This document shows, in pieces, positions 23,441 to 32,420 of a stretch of 64,000 bases of DNA. This stretch comes from Gemmiger formicilis (GTDB lineage: Bacteria; Bacillota; Clostridia; Oscillospirales; Ruminococcaceae): the NCBI RefSeq assembly GCF_018784445.1, contig NZ_WQOH01000004.1, positions 214,320-278,319 of the forward strand, in the 5' to 3' direction. Within the stretch, counting starts at the first letter, position 1, and each line of letters begins with the position of its first letter. The notes beneath the pieces are model-generated. The model was not told the DNA's origin. It saw only the letters and a list, made by a program, of their open reading frames with translations, and made no database searches. The position numbers and the translations under genes were made by a program.

Positions 23441-24031
23441 ATGTGCACTGTATCCGAACAAACCCTGTCCGTCCTCACCCCCGACTACTGGCGCACCGCC
23501 CGGCGGGAACTGAACAACCCCCGCGTGCTGGCGTTCTCGGGCCTGGTCTGCGCTATGGCCATCGTGCTGGAAAGCCTGCCCATCTACCTGATGGGGCCGA
23601 GCCTGAAAATCTACTTTAGCTTTTTGGCCGTCTCGCTGGGATGCAGCTGCTACGGCCCGGTCGTGGGCATGATGGCCGGTGCCATCATTGACAGCGTCGG
23701 CTTTCTGCTCTCCGGCTACGGCGAGCCGTATTTCCCCGGCTACCTTGTCACGGCGGTGCTGTCGGGGCTGATCTACGGCGTTATGCTCTACCGCCGCAAA
23801 CCGACGCTGCCGCGCATTATTGTGACGCGGCTCATCATCAACTACGGCAGCAATGTCTTGTTGGGCAGCGTGTGGAAAGCCATGCTCTACGGCAAGGGGT
23901 ACCTGTACTACCTGACATCCGGTGCGGTGAAGAACACAATCATGCTGCCCATCGAGGTATTCCTGACCTGGGTCGTCCTGAACGCCGCCGCCAAGCAGGG
24001 ATTGGACAGGAAGTTTATTCATAAGCGGTAA
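23441..24031 (+). CDS. folT: Folate ECF transporter S component
   Basis: A 196-residue membrane protein with about six hydrophobic segments, the substrate-binding S component of an energy-coupling factor importer for folates. The FolT/QueT/HMP-like fold is suggested by KIYFSFLAVSLGCSCYGPVVGMMAGAI (split across helices 2-3) and the GYGEPYFPGYLVTAVLSGLIYG segment. The THF riboswitch immediately upstream gives the substrate assignment. The energy module (EcfA/A'/T) is not in the window and is probably shared. It starts directly after the T run, at the ATG behind AAAGGAGG. Confidence 0.9.
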   Translation: MCTVSEQTLSVLTPDYWRTARRELNNPRVLAFSGLVCAMAIVLESLPIYLMGPSLKIYFSFLAVSLGCSCYGPVVGMMAGAIIDSVGFLLSGYGEPYFPGYLVTAVLSGLIYGVMLYRRKPTLPRIIVTRLIINYGSNVLLGSVWKAMLYGKGYLYYLTSGAVKNTIMLPIEVFLTWVVLNAAAKQGLDRKFIHKR

Positions 24032-24084
24032 AGTATGCCCGGTGCTGGCGTTTTCACCAAAATTAACGGAAATTTTCTGTGCGT

Positions 24085-24130
24085 GGTTACGCGTTTAACC
24101 TTTGCCCTGGGGCGGCCTCTGCCGTATAAT
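24085..24130 (+). promoter_or_regulatory. Promoter and possible operator of the LacI-type gene
   Basis: TTTGCC at 24101-24106 and TATAAT at 24125-24130 (spacer 18). Immediately upstream, GGTTACGCGTTTAACC (24085-24100) is an imperfect palindrome with a central CG, as LacI-family operators have. Self-control is plausible. Confidence 0.45.
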
Positions 24131-24172
24131 GGTAGTGCGTTGCATAATGGAAGTACAGAGAGGGGGCGCACC

Positions 24173-25198
24173 ATGCAGGAAAATCGTATCCGCATTGTGG
24201 ATATCGCAGAGCGGCTGGGGCTGAGCACGGCCACAGTGTCCAACGTCATCCACGGCAAGACGTCCAAAATGTCACCGCGCACGGCCCAGCGCGTCTGGCG
24301 GGAGCTGGAAGCTGTGGGCTATATCCCCGATATGGCGGGCGTCTGGCTGGCGCAGAAAAGCTCCCGCATCATCGGCGTGGTCGTCGACGACAGCCCCAAG
24401 TACGAGGGCAAAGTCCTGGAGGATGGCTTCGTTACAGCGTCGCTGAACGCACTCTCCCGCGAGGCAAACGAAAAGGGCTTCTTCTTGATGGTTAAAACCA
24501 CCCGGACACTGGATGAGGTCCCGGCGTTTGCGTCGATGTGGCGGATGGAAGGGCTGATTCTGATGGGCTTCTGTGAGGCTGACTATGCCGCACTGCGCCA
24601 GGCCATCCGCACGCCCATCGTCGTGTACGACGGCTATATGCAGGGCTGTCCGGGTGTGGTCAATCTCGTGATCGACCACGCCGACGGCGGGCGGCAGGCC
24701 GGGCAATACCTGAAAGCCGCAGGCCACACCCGGGCACTCTGCCTGGCAGACAACAATATCTGCATGGACAAGGAGCGAATGGACGGCTTTGCGGCGGCCT
24801 TTGGCCCCGACCGTGTGACCCGCTGGCAGGTTCCGGTGCAGGCCCGGCCCCGGCAGCAGTTTTATGAAGAAAATTTCGCAGCTCTGCGCACATCCGGCAT
24901 CACGGCCATCTTCGCAGTGTCGGATTTTTACGCGCTGGAATGTATGCGCTTTTTGCAGGCCAAGGGGCTGCGGGTGCCGGGGGATATGGCCGTTGTTGGC
25001 TTTGACGACAGCGAGGCCAGCCGCACCGGATACCCGTCGCTGACGACGGTACGGCAGGACGCCGCGCTGCGGGCGGGCATTGCCGTCGCCAGCATTGAGG
25101 CCATGGGCCGCGGCCAGAGCTGCGCGGAAAAGATCGTACTGCCGGTCACATTGCTGCCGAGGGAGAGCACAGGAGGCGTATCATGTCAAAATTTATAA
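24173..25198 (+). CDS. LacI-family transcriptional regulator (linked to MATE)
   Basis: A 341-residue regulator. The N-terminal helix-turn-helix is VDIAERLGLSTATVSNVIHG (residues 7-26), followed by the hinge helix KMSPRTAQRVWRELEAVGYIPD. A periplasmic-binding-protein-like sensor domain makes up the rest, ending with the usual MAVVGFDDSEASR and YPSLTTVRQD motifs. The start is at ATG 24173 behind AGGGGGC. It overlaps the MATE gene by 16 bases, so it probably controls that pump's operon. The effector is unknown. Confidence 0.88.
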   Translation: MQENRIRIVDIAERLGLSTATVSNVIHGKTSKMSPRTAQRVWRELEAVGYIPDMAGVWLAQKSSRIIGVVVDDSPKYEGKVLEDGFVTASLNALSREANEKGFFLMVKTTRTLDEVPAFASMWRMEGLILMGFCEADYAALRQAIRTPIVVYDGYMQGCPGVVNLVIDHADGGRQAGQYLKAAGHTRALCLADNNICMDKERMDGFAAAFGPDRVTRWQVPVQARPRQQFYEENFAALRTSGITAIFAVSDFYALECMRFLQAKGLRVPGDMAVVGFDDSEASRTGYPSLTTVRQDAALRAGIAVASIEAMGRGQSCAEKIVLPVTLLPRESTGGVSCQNL

Positions 25199-26541
25199 GG
25201 GAACTGGGCAAAATTGCTGTGCCGGTCACACTGCAAAGTATGCTGCAGGCGTCGTTTTCTATCGTGGACCAAATCATGATTGGCCAGCTGGGGGCAGTCA
25301 GCATCGCGGCTGTGGGGCTGGGCGGCAACTATTCGATGATTTTCAATGTAGTCAGCGGCTCGGTGGGCACGGTGGCGGGCATTCTCATTGCCCAATTTCT
25401 CGGCGCAGGGGATAAAAAAGAGGCGTGGAGCAGCCTGACGCTGAGCACCGTGATAAGCCTGTGCCTGGCGGGGGTGTTCCTGGGCGTCTCGCTGGGGGCG
25501 ACGGCGCAGATTCTGGGGCTGTACACAAAGGACGCTGCCATCATCGCCGAGGGATGCGTCTACTTTAAAATTATCGCGTTCTCCTTCGCGCCGATGGGCC
25601 TTTCCACGGTCTTGTCTGCCTGGCTGCGCTGCAGGGGGCACGCGAACATTCCCTTCGCGGCCAGCATCGGCGCGGTGCTTTCTAACGTGGTGCTGAACTA
25701 TGTGCTGATTTTCGGCAAGCTGGGCCTGCCCGCCTGCGGGGTGCGCGGGGCGGCGATTGCCACGCTGGTGTCGCAGCTGGTAAATCTGGCGCTCATCGCG
25801 ACGGGATTCCTACACTGTCTGCGGCAGGACGGCGAGCGGGTGCAGCCCTCGCTGCATTTTACCAAAATCACTCGGTGGGACTATCTGGGCATGATCACGC
25901 CGATTCTGGTCAGCCAGTTTTTGTGGAGCCTGGGTCAGAACGTGGAATCCGCCGTGTATGGACACCTGGGCACGCAGAATCTGGCGGCCTACACGCTGAC
26001 CTGCCCGATACAAAGCCTCATCGTCGGGGCGCTCAGCGGACTTTCCGCGGCGGCGGGCGTGCTGATCGGCAAGCGGCTGGGCCGCAAGGAGTACGACGCA
26101 GCCTACGGCGACGCCAAGAAGATCATGGTCACTGGGCTGGTGGGCGCGGCGGTGGTTTCATCACTGCTGGTCGGGCTGGCCGGGCAGTACGTGGGGCTGT
26201 ACCGCGTGGAAGACGAAGTCCGCACCCTGGGCCATATGCTGCTGGTGGTGTTTGCGCTGTATGCGCCCATTAAAGTGGAAAACATGATTTTGGGCGGCGG
26301 CATCCTGAAAAGCGGCGGCAACACCCGGATGGTCATGATCATCGACATAGCTGGCACCTGGGGCATCGGCATTCCGCTGTGCTTTTTTGCGGCCTATGTA
26401 CTGCACTGGGGCATTGTGGGCGTGTACACGCTGCTGACGGCGGAGGAACTGTTCCGCCTTGTGGTGTCGCTGATGGTGTTCCGTAAGAGAAAGTGGATGG
26501 TGAGCTTGGCGAAAAAAGCAAAAACGCCAAAATATCCCTAG
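25183..26541 (+). CDS. MATE-family efflux transporter
   Basis: A 452-residue, 12-helix MATE antiporter. The N-terminal half shows VPVTLQSMLQASFSIVDQIM and GQLGAVSIAAVGLGGN, the family's first two helices, and the same pattern recurs after residue 230 (MITPILVSQFLWSLGQNVES). The substrate cannot be predicted. The start at 25183 lies inside the end of the LacI gene behind AGGAGG, so it is co-transcribed and probably translationally coupled with it. Confidence 0.9.
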   Translation: MSKFIRELGKIAVPVTLQSMLQASFSIVDQIMIGQLGAVSIAAVGLGGNYSMIFNVVSGSVGTVAGILIAQFLGAGDKKEAWSSLTLSTVISLCLAGVFLGVSLGATAQILGLYTKDAAIIAEGCVYFKIIAFSFAPMGLSTVLSAWLRCRGHANIPFAASIGAVLSNVVLNYVLIFGKLGLPACGVRGAAIATLVSQLVNLALIATGFLHCLRQDGERVQPSLHFTKITRWDYLGMITPILVSQFLWSLGQNVESAVYGHLGTQNLAAYTLTCPIQSLIVGALSGLSAAAGVLIGKRLGRKEYDAAYGDAKKIMVTGLVGAAVVSSLLVGLAGQYVGLYRVEDEVRTLGHMLLVVFALYAPIKVENMILGGGILKSGGNTRMVMIIDIAGTWGIGIPLCFFAAYVLHWGIVGVYTLLTAEELFRLVVSLMVFRKRKWMVSLAKKAKTPKYP

Positions 26542-26577
26542 TATCGTAATAGTTCCGGTACTTATACAAAGCCCTCC

Positions 26578-26626
26578 AAAAGTCATACTTTTGCGCAAAA
26601 AAGTGTGACTTTTGCTTTTTTTTGTT
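26578..26626 (+). terminator. Terminator after the LacI-MATE operon
   Basis: AAAGTCATACTTTT pairs with AAAAGTGTGACTTT across a six-base loop, followed by TTGCTTTTTTTT. Confidence 0.85.
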
Positions 26627-26707
26627 GTGCGTTCTGCCCGATGTTGTGTGCACGCAGGCAAAACATTTACCCTTTTCGCCAAACTTTTCACAAAAATTTA
26701 AAAATTA

Positions 26708-26736
26708 TTGCAAACGGTTTGTAAAGCGTCTACAAT
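26708..26736 (+). promoter_or_regulatory. Promoter of the BMP importer with a cre-like site in the spacer
   Basis: TTGCAA at 26708-26713 and TACAAT at 26731-26736, spacer 17. TTGCAAACGGTTTGT (26708-26722) fits the CcpA cre pattern WTGNAANCGNWNNCW except at one position. It covers the -35 hexamer, where binding would repress. Another LacI-family protein, such as the one encoded at 24173, could use it instead. Confidence 0.6.
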
Positions 26737-26838
26737 GGGTCATGCAAGGTTACAAAATGCGTTGATTTCCGGCACGTTCCGACAAAATGAAACGCATTTT
26801 TGCTATTTATGCACACACAACAGGGAGGAACAACACAC

Positions 26839-28170
26839 ATGAAGAAATTGATGGGTATTCTGCTGGCCACCTCTATGGTGTTCAGCCTGGCTGCCTGTGG
26901 TTCCACTGCAGACACCGCTGCAAGCACTGCCAGCACTGCCACTGCCTCTGCCGCTACTGCTGAGGGCAGCAGCGACAACCAGGCCCCCGACGTCAAGGTC
27001 GGTGCCATCATCCTGGGCGATGAGACCGAAGGTTACAGCGCCGCGCACATCAACGGCATCAAGGAAGCTGCCGCCGAGCTGGGCATGTCCGATGACCAGA
27101 TCGTCTGGAAGTACAAGATCGCTGAGGGCGGCGTCACCGCCGACGCAGCCGAGGACCTTGTCGGCCAGGGCTGCAACCTGATCATCTCCAACTCCTACGG
27201 CCATCAGACCTACATAGAGGAGGAAGCCGAGAAGTACCCTGACATCAACTTTGTGGCCATGACCGGCGACTTCGCCGCCATCTCCGGCCTCGACAACTTC
27301 TACAACGCCTTCACCGCCGTCTACCAGAGCCGCTATGTCTCCGGTGTCGTCGCCGGCATGAAGGTCAAAGACCTGGTCGAGTCTGGCACGCTGACCCCCG
27401 AGACCCAGCCTGACAGCTTCACCGCTGACGGCAAGGTCAAGATCGGCTACGTGGGCGCTTACAACTACGCCGAGGTCGTCTCCGGCTACACCGCCTTCTT
27501 CCTGGGCGTCCAGAGCGTTTACCCCGATGTCCAGATGGAAGTCATGTACACCAACTCCTGGTTCGATATCGACAAGGAGGGCGCTGCCGCCGAGGCCCTG
27601 ATCGCCAACGGTGCGGTCATCATCGGCCAGCACGCTGACTCTACCGGTGCCCCTGCCGCTACCCAGAAGCTGAAGGACTCCGGCAAGATCTGCTACTCCA
27701 TCGGCTACAACATCGATATGCTTGCCACCGCCCCCACCGCTGCCCTGACCTCCGCGACGAACGTCTGGAAGGTCTACTACAAGGAGCTGTTCGAGGGTGC
27801 GCAGGCCGGCAGCATCCCGCAGGACTGGTGCAAGGGCTATGAGGATGGCGCTGTCGCCATCACCGACCTTGGCCCCGAAGTTGCCGACGGCACCGCCGAG
27901 AAGGTCGCCGAGGTTGAGGCTGCGCTGAAGGACGGCAGCCTGCATGTCTTCGACACCAGCAAGTTCACCGTCGACGGCGCGGAGGTCACCACCGCCCCCA
28001 TCGACCTGACCTACTACGATTTCAGCACCGGTTCTCCTGTGGCTGTCTATCAGGGCGAGACCAAGGAGGCCATCTCCGACGGTTACTTCCACGAGGGTGA
28101 GCTGCGTGCAGCCCCGACCTTCTCCCTGCGCATCGACGGCATCATTGAGGATGCTGACCCTGTCGCCTGA
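26839..28170 (+). CDS. BMP-family substrate-binding lipoprotein of a nucleoside ABC importer
   Basis: A 443-residue exported lipoprotein. The signal peptide has lipobox LAAC (MKKLMGILLATSMVFSLAAC), followed by an Ala/Ser/Thr-rich linker to about residue 50. The BMP domain follows, with KVGAIILGDETEGYSAAHI, DLVGQGCNLIISNSYGH and KIGYVGAYNYAEVVSGYTAF. In the family it binds purine or other nucleosides for the ABC importer encoded next. The start is at the ATG behind GGGAGG. A hairpin follows the gene, so it is probably made in excess over the other subunits. Confidence 0.9.
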   Translation: MKKLMGILLATSMVFSLAACGSTADTAASTASTATASAATAEGSSDNQAPDVKVGAIILGDETEGYSAAHINGIKEAAAELGMSDDQIVWKYKIAEGGVTADAAEDLVGQGCNLIISNSYGHQTYIEEEAEKYPDINFVAMTGDFAAISGLDNFYNAFTAVYQSRYVSGVVAGMKVKDLVESGTLTPETQPDSFTADGKVKIGYVGAYNYAEVVSGYTAFFLGVQSVYPDVQMEVMYTNSWFDIDKEGAAAEALIANGAVIIGQHADSTGAPAATQKLKDSGKICYSIGYNIDMLATAPTAALTSATNVWKVYYKELFEGAQAGSIPQDWCKGYEDGAVAITDLGPEVADGTAEKVAEVEAALKDGSLHVFDTSKFTVDGAEVTTAPIDLTYYDFSTGSPVAVYQGETKEAISDGYFHEGELRAAPTFSLRIDGIIEDADPVA

Positions 28171-28187
28171 TTCTGATTGAGTCATCA

Positions 28188-28224
28188 AGGGAAGACTGCG
28201 GTAGAAACGCAGCCTTCCCTTTTG
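28188..28224 (+). terminator. Intra-operon terminator/attenuator after the binding protein
   Basis: AAGGGAAG-CTGCG pairs with CGCAG-CTTCCCTT (one mismatch), followed by TTGG, a short T run. It is likely a partial stop that lowers expression of the ATPase and permeases. Confidence 0.65.
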
Positions 28225-28248
28225 GTGGTTATATCTGTCGTTGCAAAT

Positions 28249-28443
28249 CCGCCCCTACGAAGATGTAAGGGTCGGCCTCCACGATGCCCCGAACCGTTGG
28301 CCGCACCACAATCACAAAATTGTTCCTGCCTTGATTTTTTGAATCCCTGTAGGGGCGAGGCATGCCTCGCCCGCAGCGTGACCGCGATTGCCCGCTTATG
28401 GGTGGCCGCGCAAGGCTGCGGGCCGGGCATGCCCGGCCCCTAC
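28249..28443. repeat. Family A paired-palindrome element, with an extra degenerate arm
   Basis: The 95-bp element 28349-28443 starts GTAGGGGCGAGGCATGCCTC and ends GGGCATGCCCGGCCCCTAC. 28249-28310 (GCCCCTACGAAG... GTAAGGG) looks like a decayed further arm. These fill the 300-base gap between the binding protein and ATPase genes; no gene is seen there. Confidence 0.7.
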
Positions 28444-28472
28444 CTACTTGACTCTTGAAAGGAGCCTGCATA

Positions 28473-30014
28473 ATGGCGCAGAACGAATATGCTGTGCGCT
28501 TGGAGCACGTTACCAAAACCTTCGGCCCGGTCGTGGCCAACAAGGATGTCTCCCTGGGCGTGCGCCGCGGTGAAATTCTGGCCCTGCTGGGTGAAAACGG
28601 CAGCGGCAAGACCACGCTGATGAACATGATCGCCGGTATCTACTTCCCCGATGAGGGCGAAATCTACGTCGGAGACAAGGCCGTGACCATCCGCTCCCCG
28701 CGTGACGCGCTGGATCTGGGCATCGGCATGATCCACCAGCACTTTAAGCTCGTGGATGTGTTCTCCGCCACCGAAAATATCGCCCTGTCCATGGGCGGCG
28801 GCGAAAAATTCGACCTGAAAAAAGTCCACGACAAGGCCCGCGCCATCTGCGAAAAATATGAGTTCAACCTCGACCTTGACCAGAAGGTCTACGAGATGAG
28901 CGTCAGCCAGAAGCAGACGCTGGAGATCGTCAAGGTGCTCTACCGTGGCGCGGATATCCTGATTCTGGACGAACCCACGGCGGTTCTGACCCCGCAGGAG
29001 ACCGAGAAGCTGTTCAGCGTCATCCGCAACATGAAGGCCGACGGCAAGGCAGTTATCATCATCACCCACAAGCTGCACGAGGTGCTGTCCATCAGTGACC
29101 GCGTTGCCATCCTGCGCAAGGGTACGTATGTGGGCGACATTGCCACCAGGGACGCCGACGAGGCCAAGCTGACCGAAATGATGGTGGGCGAGAAAGTCGA
29201 GCTGAACATCGACCGCCCCGAGCCGGTCGACCCGGTCAAGCGGCTGGACATCCAGCATTTGACCGTGCACAGCGCCGAGGGTATCACCGTGCTGGACGAC
29301 GCCTCCTTCCCGGTCTACGGCGGTGAGATTCTGGGCATTGCGGGCATTTCCGGCAACGGCCAGAAGGAGCTGCTGGAAGCCATCGCGGGCCTGCAGCCCA
29401 CCGAGAGCGGCGCGAGCATTGAGTACTACGCCCCCGAGGCCAGCGCCCCGGTGCAGCTCATCGGCAAAAGCCCCAAGGCCATCCGCGAGGCGGGCATCCA
29501 CCTCTCCTTCGTGCCGGAGGACCGCCTGGGCATGGGCCTGGTCGGTTCAATGGGCATGACCGACAACATGATGCTGAAAAGCTACGGCAAGGGACATTCG
29601 CCCATTGTCGACCGCAAGGCCCCGCACGACCTGGCCGAGACCATCAAAAAAGAACTGGGTGTTGTCACGCCCGATTTGAACACCCCCGTCTCCCGCCTGT
29701 CCGGCGGCAACGTGCAGAAGGTGCTGGTGGGCCGCGAACTGGCCGCCAACCCCATCGTATTGATGACCGCCTACGCGGTGCGCGGGCTGGATATCAACAC
29801 GTCCTACACGATTTACCATCTGCTGAACGAGCAGAAAAAGCGCGGTGTGGCGGTCATTTATGTCGGCGAGGATCTGGACGTCCTGCTGGAACTGTGTGAC
29901 CGTATCGTCGTGCTCTGCGGCGGCAAGGTCAACGGCATTCTCGACGGCCGCAAGACCACGAAGGAAGAGGTCGGTCTGCGTATGACCAACCTGGTAAAGG
30001 AGGAGCAGGCATGA
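28473..30014 (+). CDS. Nucleoside ABC importer, double ATP-binding subunit
   Basis: A 513-residue ATPase with two ABC domains, as in RbsA-type sugar and nucleoside importers. Domain 1 (1-240) is complete: Walker A LGENGSGKTT at about 38, signature MSVSQKQTLEI (degenerate, usual for the family) and Walker B ILILDEPTAVL. Domain 2 (255-513) has a weak Walker A (GISGNGQKE) and signature LSGGNVQKVLVG. Its usual QPTRGLD is YAVRGLD, so its catalytic site is probably weak. It overlaps the first permease gene by four bases (ATGA). Confidence 0.92.
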   Translation: MAQNEYAVRLEHVTKTFGPVVANKDVSLGVRRGEILALLGENGSGKTTLMNMIAGIYFPDEGEIYVGDKAVTIRSPRDALDLGIGMIHQHFKLVDVFSATENIALSMGGGEKFDLKKVHDKARAICEKYEFNLDLDQKVYEMSVSQKQTLEIVKVLYRGADILILDEPTAVLTPQETEKLFSVIRNMKADGKAVIIITHKLHEVLSISDRVAILRKGTYVGDIATRDADEAKLTEMMVGEKVELNIDRPEPVDPVKRLDIQHLTVHSAEGITVLDDASFPVYGGEILGIAGISGNGQKELLEAIAGLQPTESGASIEYYAPEASAPVQLIGKSPKAIREAGIHLSFVPEDRLGMGLVGSMGMTDNMMLKSYGKGHSPIVDRKAPHDLAETIKKELGVVTPDLNTPVSRLSGGNVQKVLVGRELAANPIVLMTAYAVRGLDINTSYTIYHLLNEQKKRGVAVIYVGEDLDVLLELCDRIVVLCGGKVNGILDGRKTTKEEVGLRMTNLVKEEQA

Positions 30015-31114
30015 GTCAGACTGCCGCTGCGGCCCGCGAGCCGCTGCTGCGCATTGCCAAGCGCGAGGGGACTACGATGCCCCAGAAGATCGCTGTGCGT
30101 GCCATTGCCATTCTGCTGGCGCTGGTCGTCGATGCGCTGTTTATCTTTTTTGTCACCGGCCTGAACCCGCTGGCCGTCTACGGCGTCATGTGGGGTGGCA
30201 CCTTTGCCAACATGACCCGCTTCAGCTGGATGCTGCGCGATCTGTCCACGCTGCTCTGCGTCGGCATCGCGCTGGCCCCCGCGTTCAAGATGCGCTTCTG
30301 GAACTGCGGCGGCGAGGGTCAGATTCTGATTGGCGGCCTGACCGCCGCCCTTATCATGGTGTACCAGGGCAACAACCTGCCGCTGCCGCTGCTGTTTGCG
30401 GCCATGGCGCTGGGCAGCATTGCCGCCGGTGCGCTGTGGGGCTTCATCCCTGCGTGGTTCAAGTCCCGCTGGAACACGAACGAGACGTTGTTTACCCTGA
30501 TGATGAACTACGTGGCAACGTCGATCGTCGCCTGCATGACCAACATCATGCGCGGCCAGGCGTCCAGCCTTGGCACGCTGAACAAGGCCACCAAGGCGGG
30601 CTGGTTCCCGGTCATTTTGGGCCAGCGCTATACGATCAACATCATCGTTGTCATTGTGCTGACCTTCGTCATGTACGCCTACCTGCGCTTCTCCAAGCAG
30701 GGGTATGAAATTTCCGTCGTCGGTGAGAGCGAGAACACCGCGCGGTACGCGGGCATCAACGTCCGCCGCGTCACGGTGCGCACGATGCTGATTTCCGGTG
30801 CCATCTGCGGCCTGTGCGGCTTCCTCATCGTCGCGGGCAAGGATCAGACGATTTCCACGGCCTCTGCCAATGGGCGCGGCTTCACGGCTATCATCGTGGC
30901 CTGGCTGGCAAAGTTCAACACCTTCTATATGGCGCTGATCTCCTTCCTGCTCGTGTTCCTGGAGCGCGGCGCGTCGGAGATTGCGTCCGCCTACTCGCTG
31001 AACGAGTACGCTGCCGACATCATCACCGGCATCATCCTCTTCTTCATCCTCGGCAGTGAGTTCTTCATCAACTACCGCGTCATCCCGCGCGGCGCACACA
31101 AGGAGGGCAAGTGA
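30011..31114 (+). CDS. Nucleoside ABC importer, permease 1
   Basis: A 367-residue inner-membrane permease of the branched-chain amino-acid/ribose superfamily as found with BMP-type importers. Markers are FKMRFWNCGGEGQILIGGL at about 94-112 (the glycine-rich EGQ motif), WNTNETLFTLMMNYVA and YAGINVRRVTVRTMLISGAICG. About nine to ten helices. The start overlaps the ATPase stop; the second permease begins one base after this gene's stop. Confidence 0.92.
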   Translation: MSQTAAAAREPLLRIAKREGTTMPQKIAVRAIAILLALVVDALFIFFVTGLNPLAVYGVMWGGTFANMTRFSWMLRDLSTLLCVGIALAPAFKMRFWNCGGEGQILIGGLTAALIMVYQGNNLPLPLLFAAMALGSIAAGALWGFIPAWFKSRWNTNETLFTLMMNYVATSIVACMTNIMRGQASSLGTLNKATKAGWFPVILGQRYTINIIVVIVLTFVMYAYLRFSKQGYEISVVGESENTARYAGINVRRVTVRTMLISGAICGLCGFLIVAGKDQTISTASANGRGFTAIIVAWLAKFNTFYMALISFLLVFLERGASEIASAYSLNEYAADIITGIILFFILGSEFFINYRVIPRGAHKEGK

Positions 31115-31115
31115 T

Positions 31116-32108
31116 ATGCACAGCAGTTTGATTGCATGGATTTTACGCGCCATCCCCTTTGGTACAATTATCATGTACGGTGCGCTGGGCGAGACTGTGA
31201 CCGAGAAATCTGGCAACCTGAACCTGGGCGTGCCGGGCATCATGTACCTGGGCGGCTTTGCCGGCTTTGCCAGCGCCTGGGCCTATGAGAACACCGCCGC
31301 CAACCCGAGCGGCGCGGTCAGCGTTGTCATTGCCCTGACCTGCGCTATTCTGGCATCCATGGCGGGCGGCCTGATTTACGCATTCCTGACGATTTCCCTG
31401 CGCGCCAACCAGAACGTCACCGGCCTGGCGCTGACGACCTTCGGTATGGGCGTGGCGAACTTCTTCGGCGTGTTTATCTTAAACGGCGCCAGCTACTCCG
31501 CTGCCCCCATCGCCAACAAGGCATTCAGCGCCAAAATCCCGGTGCTGTCCACGTTGGGCGGCTTCGGGCAGGTCGTGTTCAGCTACGGGTTCCTCGTCTA
31601 TGCCGCCATTGCACTGGCGATTGCGCTGCACTGGTTTTTGACCCGCACCCGCGCGGGCCTTAACCTGCGCGCCGTGGGTGAGAACCCCGCCACCGCAGAT
31701 GCGGCGGGCATCAACGTTACGCTGTACAAGTACCTGGCAACCTGTATCGGCGCGGGCATCTGCGGCATTGGCGGCCTGTACTACGTGCTGGACTACAACC
31801 AGGGCATCTGGGCCACCACCGGGCAGATCGAGGCGCTGGGCTGGCTGGCCGTGGCGCTGGTCATCTTCACGACCTGGAAACCGCTGAACGCCATCTGGGG
31901 TGCGTACCTGTTCGGTATGCTCTACTGGCTGTATCAGTTCCTGCCAACGCTGCTGGGCATCACGATGGCAAGCCACATCACCGACCTGGTGCAGATGCTG
32001 CCCTACGTCGTTACGATTGTGGTTTTGATTGTGGTATCCATGCGCAAGAAGAAAGAAAACCAGCCCCCGGCACACCTGGGCCTGGCCTATTTCCGCGAGG
32101 AGCGGTAA
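31116..32108 (+). CDS. Nucleoside ABC importer, permease 2
   Basis: A 330-residue permease paired with permease 1. It shows the family markers LGETVTEKSGNLNLGVPGIM at about 24-43, SLRANQNVTGLALTTFG, and the cytoplasmic loop RAVGENPATADAAGINVTLYK. About nine to ten helices. The start at ATG 31116 is behind AAGGAGG. It is the last gene of the importer operon. The terminator that ends it lies after the repeat block at 32304. Confidence 0.92.
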   Translation: MHSSLIAWILRAIPFGTIIMYGALGETVTEKSGNLNLGVPGIMYLGGFAGFASAWAYENTAANPSGAVSVVIALTCAILASMAGGLIYAFLTISLRANQNVTGLALTTFGMGVANFFGVFILNGASYSAAPIANKAFSAKIPVLSTLGGFGQVVFSYGFLVYAAIALAIALHWFLTRTRAGLNLRAVGENPATADAAGINVTLYKYLATCIGAGICGIGGLYYVLDYNQGIWATTGQIEALGWLAVALVIFTTWKPLNAIWGAYLFGMLYWLYQFLPTLLGITMASHITDLVQMLPYVVTIVVLIVVSMRKKKENQPPAHLGLAYFREER

Positions 32109-32130
32109 ACCCGGGCGAAAAAGGAGCGGG

Positions 32131-32286
32131 GTAGGGGCCGGACATGTCCGGCCCTCAGCTTGGCCCGAACTGTGCGGTATTCCATATGTTGCGGGCCGGG
32201 CATGCCCGGCCCCTACGGCACTAACAGGTTTTGTAGGAGGCGGCGTCCTCGACGCCCCGCAGGTCGATGCGGGCATCGACCCCTAC
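32131..32286. repeat. Two family A elements in tandem
   Basis: 32131-32216 is an 86-bp paired-palindrome element (GTAGGGGCCGGACATGTCC at the left, GGGCATGCCCGGCCCCTAC at the right). 32233-32286 is a 54-bp unit with GTAGGAGG...CCCCTAC ends and two inner hairpins, like the unit at 10262. No gene is seen in this gap of about 310 bases. Confidence 0.75.
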
Positions 32287-32303
32287 CATAGCACGACTTA
32301 TAC

Positions 32304-32338
32304 AGCGGCACACTTTCCCAAAGGTGTGCCGCTTTTTC
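32304..32338 (+). terminator. Terminator of the nucleoside importer operon
   Basis: A perfect 10-bp stem AGCGGCACAC / GTGTGCCGCT followed by TTTTC. Confidence 0.85.
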
Positions 32339-32420
32339 ATGCTTCTTTCATAGTTTAAACACATTTACCCTCTATACTAAATTTTGTCAAAAAATCTCCA
32401 CACACAGAAGGGAACCCGGT

